From Puniceicoccales bacterium (GTDB lineage: Bacteria > Verrucomicrobiota > Verrucomicrobiia > Opitutales > JAIRKQ01), in assembly GCA_031273725.1 (NCBI GenBank), contig JAISRG010000049.1:1-5398 (forward strand): DNA of 5,398 nt. Direction: 5' to 3'. Below are positions 1 through 5,398 of this stretch, piece by piece. Under the pieces are notes generated by a model that was given only the letters and a program-made list of their open reading frames with translations, ran no database searches and was not told the DNA's origin. Position 1 is the stretch's first letter; the number at the start of each line of letters is the position of its first letter. A program made the position numbers and the translations under genes.

Positions 1-385
1 ACTGTTTCGTGACAAATATACTTATTTCCCTAGAACAAATGATCTTTCCTTGCAGAAGGGCATCGCATGAAAAACGACTGGTGATTTCTGTCGACAATTG
101 CTCTGTTCACACAAGTCGAGTTCAACAGATTGGCTCGAAAAACATGGCATTCACCGCATGCCAGACCAACCCTATTCACCTAATATGGCTACTAGTGACT
201 TGTACTTGTTTTCTACCGTCAAAGAAAAACTCGAACGGATTCACCTGGCTGACGAGGACCAGTTTTTTGAGTGCCTGCAAGGGGTTTTGAGGGGTCTGGA
301 TCAGCAAGAATTGAATCACATATTTCAGGCTTCGGTTGGCCGAGTTCAAGAAATAAGCGAATGCAATGGAGGCTACGTTGGATGA
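1..385 (+). pseudogene. IS630/Tc1-mariner-type transposase, 3' part, frameshifted
   Basis: This is the C-terminal catalytic part of a DDE/DDD transposase of the IS630-Tc1-mariner superfamily; the 5' part lies outside the window. Reading from base 3, the first frame gives 'HEKRLVISVDNCSVHTS', with the second catalytic Asp at 93-95. The match then moves to the frame that begins at base 128, giving 'DWLEKHGIHRMPDQPYSP' and 'SDLYLF', with the third catalytic Asp at 197-199, and it ends at a TGA at 383-385. Joining the two frames puts 34 residues between the two Asp, the DD34D spacing of mariner-like enzymes. The frame change falls at CAG/GAT (126-130) and is what the loss of one G from CAGGATTGG would produce. 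The usual 'YSPD' reads 'YSPN' and 'APSD' reads 'ATSD', which suggests drift. The family call rests on recalled motifs. The element is probably dead, although a sequencing error could give the same frameshift. Confidence 0.85.
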
Positions 386-683
386 TAAACAAGTTTCATC
401 TATAAAAGTTCAGCGCATCTTCATCAGACCGGGCTGGGCATGTACTTTCGGACTAGATGATATCCGGTATTTCAGCGAAAGATATCACCAGAGCACACGG
501 AGGCATTTCCCTCGAGACAATGGGGCAATTTTTTCCTAAGGAAAAACTTAAGCCAACTCACGTGATGTCTGCCCTCGACACACAGGCCAAGGTTTCCTTT
601 TGGGGTCTTCTTATTTTGGCACATTATGCGAAGTTAATGTTCGCCCGGCTTCGACGTTATATAGCCACTTTCTGCGATCGCCC
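386..683. other. Gene-free stretch after the transposase
   Basis: I find no convincing gene here. An 80-codon open frame at 457-699 (+) has no recognisable motif, no good ribosome site and runs into the end of the opposite-strand gene, so I treat it as chance. The base composition is visibly less AT-rich than the genes to the right and resembles the transposase, so at least the left part is probably the right flank of the insertion element. Its terminal inverted repeat cannot be fixed because the left end is outside the window. A small AT-rich inverted repeat lies at 530-546. Confidence 0.5.
530..546. repeat. Small perfect inverted repeat (TTTTTCC-TAA-GGAAAAA)
   Basis: Two 7-base arms, TTTTTCC at 530-536 and GGAAAAA at 540-546, pair perfectly around TAA, and the inner T and A also match. 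The stem is mostly A/T and no T run follows it on either strand, so it is not a standard intrinsic terminator. It could be a chance palindrome or an internal element of the insertion sequence. I assign it no function. Confidence 0.35.
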
Positions 684-1186
684 TTATTGCCACATATAAC
701 TTTGTTTCGAACAAAGATTTTTATCATTTTTATTGACGAGTTCCACCTTCCACGCTTTTAGATTCGTGATATCTATCGGCATTGATGTTATGCCACAGTC
801 GATTTCTGTCACGAAAGCATGCTGATGATCGTCGGGAACCCTGCACTTGAACGAGAGTATGCCTTCCTTGAGAGACATGATGACGTAAATTTTAACAAAT
901 GTTTCCCTGGGAAGTTTTGTAATGAATTTATTTCACCCAACATGAAATAGGTACCTGTCCTCGTACTCTCATCATCCCGCGCTATGCAGCGAAAAGATTG
1001 ATTTTCCTTCTTGTTGCCAAAATATTCCCCTATTATTTTGAATGCACCATCGTCAAATTGGCGAACTGAAACATTTTTAATAATCGCATCATGCTTCTTC
1101 GTGCCTCGTATAATCGGCTCACAATTGACATCCGTTGTGATCAAAAGCAAACACACGGATAAGACAAAGGTTCTAACAATTGACAT
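684..1186 (-). pseudogene. Small exported protein of unknown function, probably frameshifted
   Basis: I do not recognise the family. From an ATG at 1186-1184 the protein starts with a typical signal peptide: one Arg, a hydrophobic core 'FVLSVCLLLI', and a possible cleavage after Val-Asn-Cys22. The mature part is polar. After codon 99 (Lys, 892-890) this frame runs on only to a stop at 809. The -1 frame from base 890 instead continues for 68 codons to a TAA at 686-684 and reads like a protein ('EGILSFKC', 'HAFVTEIDCG'). The joined product is about 167 residues. The shift lies in an AAAA/TTT run (plus-strand 888-893), typical of a one-base deletion or a sequencing slip. Two similar stretches, 'SFRCIARDD' (64-72) and 'SFKCRVPDD' (112-120), suggest an internal repeat with paired cysteines. 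Cys131 and Cys159 are also present. No clear Shine-Dalgarno site precedes the ATG; an in-frame TTG at 1210 is an alternative. The gene is divergent from the dihydrouridine synthase gene, 48 bases away. Confidence 0.55.
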
Positions 1187-1234
1187 GTGGTGCACATCAT
1201 TTTGAATCAATGGCTCATTTCAAGATTATTATGT

Positions 1235-2212
1235 ATGCCACGGAATAAACACGAAAGGGAATTTTTTACAAGTTTGGCACCAATGAAGGGTTTAACCACA
1301 CGCCATTTTATGGACACACTGTGTGATTGTGGAGAGCCCGATGAATATATTTCCGAGTTTTTACGGGTGCACCCAACGGCAATTGTTACGAACGACATAA
1401 TAGATTTGATCGAAAACAGGAAAAGTGTTGCAGATTTGAGCATACAATTGCTGGGAAAGGAGCCCGAACATTTTCTAAGAATAGCCAAAGAGTTGCAACG
1501 TTATAAAATCAAATCGATTAATTTAAATTGTGGATGCCCAATGCCAAAAATCAGCAGAAAAGGTGTGGGAGGGACTTTACTAACGGAATTGAATACCATG
1601 GATGACATTATTTCAATATTATCCAATAACATCGACATTCCAATTTCCGTAAAAACCCGCATTGGCTACAGGGATCCCAAGGAATTTGATATCATTCTGG
1701 ATCACCTAATGAAACACAGGCTGTCTGCGGTATACGTACATGCACGGACCGTAAAGGGGATGTATGGCGAACCCGTTAATTTTGAATATGTAAAAATTGC
1801 CAAGGCTGCCCTGCGTTGCCACGTAATTGCCAACGGTGACGTAAAAACAGCCCAGGAAGCCGTAAATATTATCAAAGAAACCAATGCTGACGGTGTAATG
1901 ATTGGACGAGCTGCAATATCTAACCCCTGGATATTTCGTCAAATTAACGAATTAACCAACAAGGCCAAAGTTTTTATCCCGGCTGGCGAAGACTATTTGG
2001 ATTTCATAGAAAAATTACAAAATGTTTCCGAAGAGTTTAGCCTTACAGATTTTCAAAAAACCTCGTCGATGAAAAAATATGCAATTCCAATTGCTGAATT
2101 TGTAGATCCTTTGGGAAGCTTTCCATATTACATTCGTCGAGCTACGACACTGCAAGACCTAACAAATATGTGCAAAAACTTTTTTATGAAAAAGTATGAA
2201 ATCATCACATAA
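1235..2212 (+). CDS. dus: tRNA-dihydrouridine synthase (Dus family, FMN enzyme)
   Basis: The enzyme reduces specific uridines in tRNA to dihydrouridine, using FMN and NADPH, in the cytoplasm. From the ATG at 1235 it is 325 residues, normal for the family. The TIM-barrel landmarks appear in order: 'LAPMKGLT' (14-21, FMN phosphate/ring loop), 'IQLLG' (70-74, with Gln71), 'NLNCGCP' (96-102, with catalytic Cys101), 'RKGVGGTLL' (108-116), 'VKTRIGY' (139-145, with Lys140), 'VHARTVKGMYG' (168-178, with His169), 'IANGDV' (198-203) and 'VMIGRAAISNPWIF' (221-234, phosphate-binding). A helical tRNA-binding region follows from about 250. All expected catalytic residues are present, so it should be active. 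The frame is open back to a GTG at 1187, but the family begins close to the 'LAPM' motif, which favours the ATG; the ribosome site is weak. Which uridine it modifies cannot be told, since 'EFLRV' is DusC-like while other motifs recall Verrucomicrobiota homologues. Its stop lies 6 bases from the stop of the converging lipoprotein gene. Confidence 0.93.
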   Translation: MPRNKHEREFFTSLAPMKGLTTRHFMDTLCDCGEPDEYISEFLRVHPTAIVTNDIIDLIENRKSVADLSIQLLGKEPEHFLRIAKELQRYKIKSINLNCGCPMPKISRKGVGGTLLTELNTMDDIISILSNNIDIPISVKTRIGYRDPKEFDIILDHLMKHRLSAVYVHARTVKGMYGEPVNFEYVKIAKAALRCHVIANGDVKTAQEAVNIIKETNADGVMIGRAAISNPWIFRQINELTNKAKVFIPAGEDYLDFIEKLQNVSEEFSLTDFQKTSSMKKYAIPIAEFVDPLGSFPYYIRRATTLQDLTNMCKNFFMKKYEIIT

Positions 2213-2218
2213 AAACTA

Positions 2219-2872
2219 TCATTTTAGTTCTGTTTCTGGAAAAATTTGTCCTACCTTTGCAGCAATATCCTGGGCCAATTCATATAATGCAAGCTCCATG
2301 GTGTCTACTATGTCTTTATAGCTGCCATCACTAAAACTAGATGGTGTTGATTTTTTATACTCATGGATTAATACTTGGCTTTTTGTTGCAAAATTAATTA
2401 ACGACCAAACACACTCCAAGGTGACTTTTTTCTCTTCCTCATCATATATAAAATCGCTCAATCCAATTGATAGGACGTAATCATAAAGAAATGAATTGCC
2501 CTTGGTGCATGAGGAAGGTATAATTAGTGCATAGTCGCACATTAACTTAGATAATTCATTGGTTAGAGTTCTGGCACATGCATCTTGCAATGGTTCTGCC
2601 CATCTATTAATTTCCGACAAAACTAACCTATTATGAGTAGATATTGTAACAATATACGGATAATCCGCATAGGAAGGAATTTCCCCTACCGTCAGATTTA
2701 TAATCATCTGTTTGTGGTTCGAAGAATCGGATACTTTTTCTGGTGAACCATAGCTACGGAATGTATAAAACTTGGAAATATCCTTCTTGGGTGGAATAAA
2801 GACTGAACAACCAGATCCTAGGGAAACGAAACAAAAAAAAAGGAAAATTAAAAATATTCTAAAACGTCTCAT
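2219..2872 (-). CDS. ABC-type transport auxiliary lipoprotein (PqiC-like)
   Basis: This is a 217-residue lipoprotein of the ABC_trans_aux/PqiC family, which partners MCE proteins in moving lipids between the inner and outer membranes. The N-terminus is a lipoprotein signal: 'MRRFR', a hydrophobic core (6-18), then 'LGSGC' with Cys22 as the likely lipidated residue. The lipobox is imperfect because Leu is at -4 rather than -3. The family signature is clear at about 73-108: 'YIVTISTHNRLVLSEINRWAEPL' runs into 'DACARTLTNELS', matching the conserved 'RWAEPLxxAxxRxLxxxL'. The rest is an alpha/beta domain with a helical C-terminus. The ATG overlaps the TGA of the MCE gene (shared bases 2869-2872), so the two should be co-transcribed and translationally coupled; AGGAAAGG just upstream of the ATG, inside the MCE gene, is a good ribosome site. 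Placement in the outer membrane is inferred from PqiC; Ser23 at +2 does not signal inner-membrane retention in enterobacteria. Confidence 0.87.
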   Translation of the reverse strand: MRRFRIFLIFLFFCFVSLGSGCSVFIPPKKDISKFYTFRSYGSPEKVSDSSNHKQMIINLTVGEIPSYADYPYIVTISTHNRLVLSEINRWAEPLQDACARTLTNELSKLMCDYALIIPSSCTKGNSFLYDYVLSIGLSDFIYDEEEKKVTLECVWSLINFATKSQVLIHEYKKSTPSSFSDGSYKDIVDTMELALYELAQDIAAKVGQIFPETELK

Positions 2873-3669
2873 AGTGCCTTTCCTGCAATCAATGCATTCG
2901 GGTTTCTTTCAATGTATTCCAGCAGTACCCGCACGGAACGCAACATTTTGGATAGTTGTTGTAAAAAATCGTCTATGGACTGTCTTGTGCCGGAATCTGA
3001 AGCTAACACATCGGAAATGGAATCCATTGCTCTTTTTATCGATGTAAAATCTAGAGTCCTGGCCGTCCTTTTTAGGCTATCTAGGGAAGAAATTATCAAT
3101 GAAGAAATCTTTTCCCATTCCACCTTCGATAGCTTTTTCATTATCATGTCAACGTTAGCCATCAATTCATCAAGCTCTGTAGCAACCGATGGCATCTGTT
3201 GATATTTGCCCAAAGTAATATCCTTGGAGAATCTTTCCTGCTCATTTTTATAATAATCCAACCCAACAAACATCTTTCCTGTCAAGATGCTTTCCATCGA
3301 CAATTTAGCTGCCAAACCTCGTCCAATTTGTTCAGCATAAAACATGTTATAATCTACAACACGCATCTTATTCCCACCAATCGTTTTGAACAAATTAGCA
3401 TCAATATTGAAAATTACGGCTGTTACAGCCTCATCAACTTCAATATCGTAGATTATTTCTATGGATTCTATTGCCCCAACCTTGATGCCTTTAAACTTTA
3501 CTGGAGAACCTACTTCAAGCCCATTGAGAGATGTGTCAAAGAAAGCATAAAATGTCATTTTTTTTTTGAAAAAATTTATCGACGAAAATACAAATATTGC
3601 CACGACAAATAGCAACATTGCTATGACAACAAATACACCTATCAAAGTTGTGTTAGCTTTTTTCGACAC
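2869..3669 (-). CDS. MCE-domain protein (MlaD/PqiB-type lipid transport)
   Basis: The protein is an inner-membrane-anchored, periplasmic MCE-domain lipid carrier of 266 residues. It has one membrane segment (about 9-29), a single MCE domain (about 38-140) with the signature 'GLEVGSPVKFKGIKVGAI' (50-67), and the stretch 'GRGLAAKLSMESILTGK' (116-132), which recalls PqiB/MlaD proteins. A long helical tail follows (about 165-255), ending in 'ERNPNALIAGK', a C-terminal motif common in MCE proteins paired with the auxiliary lipoprotein. Having one MCE domain makes it MlaD-like in build; PqiB has three. The start is a GTG at 3669 because two TGA codons sit in frame just upstream and no ATG occurs before Met18; the ribosome site is weak. 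It is first in a two-gene unit with the lipoprotein. The MlaE permease and MlaF ATPase that commonly precede it are absent, so they must be encoded elsewhere or the system is incomplete. Confidence 0.92.
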   Translation of the reverse strand: MSKKANTTLIGVFVVIAMLLFVVAIFVFSSINFFKKKMTFYAFFDTSLNGLEVGSPVKFKGIKVGAIESIEIIYDIEVDEAVTAVIFNIDANLFKTIGGNKMRVVDYNMFYAEQIGRGLAAKLSMESILTGKMFVGLDYYKNEQERFSKDITLGKYQQMPSVATELDELMANVDMIMKKLSKVEWEKISSLIISSLDSLKRTARTLDFTSIKRAMDSISDVLASDSGTRQSIDDFLQQLSKMLRSVRVLLEYIERNPNALIAGKAL

Positions 3670-3953
3670 ACTTCATCAAGGAAATAGGACTTTTTATGGA
3701 AAACTCTAGCTTTTTTGAAAACTTTTTATCAGAATCTATTCCGAGGATAGTCGTTAAAAAGTAATTGAAGATAATACCGTAGGGTAGATAAGGAAAGCGT
3801 AGATAAAGTAACAGGAAATATCGAGCGAACCACTTCTGACTTCAGGGTGGACATTATTCTTCGAAGAGGTACTTTTCATAGATATTCTCGCCGAATCTTT
3901 TTATTTGCTTTTGTGGAAATTATGGTGATAACGCCTCGTGTAACAAAAAATGT
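3670..3953. promoter_or_regulatory. Divergent intergenic region between MCE and permease genes
   Basis: This gene-free stretch must hold the promoters for both flanking genes, which point away from each other. I cannot place -35/-10 pairs with confidence: TATTAT on the minus strand (3776-3771) is a fair -10 for the MCE gene but lacks a good -35. It contains a composite inverted repeat (3721-3762), a second copy of the left arm (3689-3696), three AGATAA copies (3769, 3786, 3801) and a 10-base palindrome TCTTCGAAGA (3858-3867). Two tiny ORFs are possible: 22 codons at 3696-3764 (+), which has AGGA 6 bases before its ATG, and 41 codons at 3754-3879 (-), with a hydrophobic C-terminal half. Neither resembles anything I know. 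Confidence 0.45.
3721..3762. repeat. Composite inverted repeat, ACTTTTTA...TAAAAAGT
   Basis: Eight-base perfect arms ACTTTTTA (3721-3728) and TAAAAAGT (3755-3762) enclose a smaller hairpin in which CTAT-T-C (3736-3741) pairs with GATAG (3746-3750), leaving one bulged T and a CGAG loop. A second ACTTTTTA at 3689-3696 can compete for the same right arm. The outer arms are A/T-rich and weak, and no T run follows on the plus strand. It could be a regulator site, an RNA switch in a leader, or chance in AT-rich DNA; the sequence alone does not decide. Confidence 0.4.
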
Positions 3954-5375
3954 ATGAATGCTAGGCAACGCATAGGAATATTTTCCTTGGTGATGATAAA
4001 TTTTGCAGCCATTGCCAATGTTAGAACTTTGCCCTCGGTAGCCCCCTATGGACTATCAATGCTATTTTTTTATTCCGTTGCGGTTTTCTGTTTTCTCATT
4101 CCAAGTGCGCTGGTCTCTGCTGAACTGGCATCGGGAGATTTGGGAAATGGAGGGATTTACAACTGGGTTTCCCATGCTTTTGGCCCCCGCGTTGGTTTTT
4201 TTGCCGTATGGTTACAAAATGCCAATAATTTTATATGTTTTCCGATGGCCTTGTCATTTATTGCTAGTACGATGGCCTACGGAATATTCCCCCAATTGGT
4301 AGACAGTAAAATTTTTACACTTTCCGTCATCATCATTGTCATTTGGGGCGGAACGTTTTTGACACTGGGAGGGGTAAAGCTGACTGGGTTCATCAGCGCA
4401 ATCGGAGGCATTATTGGGACTTTTATCCCCGTAGCGCTAATGGTTGGAATAGGAATATTCTGGTTAATATCTGGCAGGCAATCCCAGATAGAATTTTCGG
4501 TCACCTCCCTCGTCCCTGACTTATCTAGCGCGGCCAATGTTTCACTATTTCTTGGAGTTTTGCTTGGTTTTGCAGGCCTTGAGATGTCAGCCAATCACAT
4601 TCAAGATGTTGATAATCCACAAAAACAATATCCCCGGGCCATGTTCATATCTTCATTTCTAATTTTGGCTGTTTGTGTATTAGGTTCCTTGGCAATCGCC
4701 ATCGTGATTCCAGCGAATGAAATTACAATGAACGGAGGAGCAATGCAAGTGTTGGCGGCATTTTTTGCAGAAGTCAAAATGTCGTGGGTTATGCCCGTAC
4801 TTTCATGTGCCATGATAATCGGGTCGATTGCATGGTTTTGCGCATGGGTGTCCGGACCTCCTCGTGCACTCCATGCGACAACGTATAATGGAGATTTGCC
4901 AAGATGGTTTCATAGGCTAAATCGAAATAATATGCCGACAAATATAATGATAGCCCAGGCATTCATATCGTCCATATTATCCGTCCTATTCATATTTGCC
5001 GAATCAATAAACACTGCATTTACGATGCTAACCGTTGCGACCACACAGTTTTTGCTATTGATGTATGTAATAATGTTTCTATCGGCTATTGTTTTAAAAT
5101 TTCGCCATCCCAATATGATTTGTTCATATAAGGTCCCGTTTGGAAAATTCGGCATGTGTGTAGTTGCCGGCACTGGATTGGTCGTGTGCGCGTTGTTCTA
5201 TGTGATAGGATTTTTTCCGCCCAATGCCATAGGCATTCAAAATAAATCCGCATATTTTTTTACCATTCTGACAATCAACATAGTTCTTGGTTTCCTGCCA
5301 TACGTCTCATTGCAAATATTCCAAAAACCATCCTGGAAAAATAACCACAAAAACGCGCCGAGAATACCATTGTAA
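3954..5375 (+). CDS. GadC-like amino-acid antiporter (APC superfamily)
   Basis: This is an inner-membrane amino-acid transporter of the APC superfamily, closest in pattern to the glutamate:GABA antiporter GadC. It has 473 residues and about 12 hydrophobic segments. Recognisable blocks are TM1 with 'INFAAIANVRTLPSVAPYG' (15-33), 'SAELASGDLGNGGIYNWVS' (55-73), 'LGFAGLEMSANHIQDVDNP' (204-222), followed by 'QKQYPRAM' (the GadC 'MSNPGRDYPLAM' region), 'SGPPRALHATTYNGDLPRWF' (300-319, GadC 'GPSRGMYVTAQKNLLP') and 'GFFPPNAI' (419-426, GadC 'SFLPPDNI'). Unlike Escherichia coli GadC it stops soon after the last membrane segment and lacks the roughly 40-residue C-terminal plug that shuts GadC at neutral pH, so acid gating of that kind is unlikely. 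The substrate is unknown. The ATG at 3954 sits just before TM1 and has no clear ribosome site; an out-of-frame ATG at 3950 leads only to a few codons. No decarboxylase is adjacent, so an acid-resistance pairing is not supported. Confidence 0.9.
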   Translation: MNARQRIGIFSLVMINFAAIANVRTLPSVAPYGLSMLFFYSVAVFCFLIPSALVSAELASGDLGNGGIYNWVSHAFGPRVGFFAVWLQNANNFICFPMALSFIASTMAYGIFPQLVDSKIFTLSVIIIVIWGGTFLTLGGVKLTGFISAIGGIIGTFIPVALMVGIGIFWLISGRQSQIEFSVTSLVPDLSSAANVSLFLGVLLGFAGLEMSANHIQDVDNPQKQYPRAMFISSFLILAVCVLGSLAIAIVIPANEITMNGGAMQVLAAFFAEVKMSWVMPVLSCAMIIGSIAWFCAWVSGPPRALHATTYNGDLPRWFHRLNRNNMPTNIMIAQAFISSILSVLFIFAESINTAFTMLTVATTQFLLLMYVIMFLSAIVLKFRHPNMICSYKVPFGKFGMCVVAGTGLVVCALFYVIGFFPPNAIGIQNKSAYFFTILTINIVLGFLPYVSLQIFQKPSWKNNHKNAPRIPL

Positions 5376-5398
5376 ATGCTTTTAACCCTCAGATGGAA

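Noticed and set aside
383..388. TGA-TAA at the transposase end considered as recoded tryptophan
   Set aside because: A second stop follows at once, and the intact genes use TGG for Trp and TGA as stop (2219-2221, 2869-2871).
457..699. 80-codon plus-strand open frame
   Set aside because: No motif, no good ribosome site, and it overlaps the end of the more protein-like minus-strand gene.
1011..1205. 64-codon plus-strand open frame opposite the exported protein
   Set aside because: It is antisense to the signal-peptide half of the minus-strand gene and shows no features of its own.
2179..2195. A/T inverted repeat near the end of the dihydrouridine synthase gene, considered as a two-way terminator for the converging genes
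   Set aside because: The arms are only A/T runs capped by a single G:C pair, it lies inside the coding sequence, and no T tract follows.
3199..3612. 137-codon plus-strand open frame
   Set aside because: It lies wholly antisense to the MCE domain, whose motifs are clear.
3848..3884. TGGACA ... TAGATA considered as a promoter for the antiporter
   Set aside because: The spacing of 25 bases is too long for a standard sigma-70 promoter; no better pair was found nearby.
5376..5398. ATG directly after the antiporter stop considered as the next gene
   Set aside because: Only seven codons remain in the window and there is no ribosome site specific to it.

Overview
The window looks like an AT-rich, Gram-negative genome with signs of decay. 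It carries a broken insertion-sequence transposase, a probably frameshifted gene for a small exported protein, and four-gene housekeeping and transport content that is intact. The outer-membrane lipid-transport pair (MCE protein plus auxiliary lipoprotein) implies a double membrane. The tRNA-dihydrouridine synthase has 'RVH', 'LNCGCP' and 'RKGVGG' motifs that remind me most of Verrucomicrobiota/PVC-type homologues, and the GadC-like amino-acid antiporter is of a kind common in host-associated bacteria such as Chlamydiae and Legionellales. A host-associated PVC or proteobacterial lineage is therefore my guess, held with low confidence. TGA is used as a stop and TGG as tryptophan, so the code is standard.

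Layout. 1-385 (+): 3' part of an IS630/Tc1-mariner type transposase, cut by the window edge and broken by a one-base deletion near 126-130. 386-683: gene-free, less AT-rich stretch, probably the rest of the insertion element plus spacer. 684-1186 (-): small signal-peptide protein of unknown function whose second half is in another frame. 1235-2212 (+): tRNA-dihydrouridine synthase, divergent from the previous gene. 2219-2872 (-) and 2869-3669 (-): PqiC/ABC-auxiliary lipoprotein and MCE (MlaD/PqiB-type) protein, overlapping by 4 bases with the MCE gene first, and converging on the synthase gene with only 6 bases between the stops. 3670-3953: divergent intergenic region with inverted and direct repeats and two dubious tiny ORFs. 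3954-5375 (+): full-length GadC-like amino-acid antiporter without the C-terminal plug.

The MCE protein and lipoprotein should act together in lipid movement between the inner and outer membranes, but the permease (MlaE) and ATPase (MlaF) genes that often precede them are not here, so the pair depends on partners elsewhere. The other genes show no functional link to one another. I see no CRISPR array, tRNA, rRNA or recognisable riboswitch, and no convincing case for a wholly new system. The best leads are the frameshifted exported protein and the structured 3670-3953 intergenic region.
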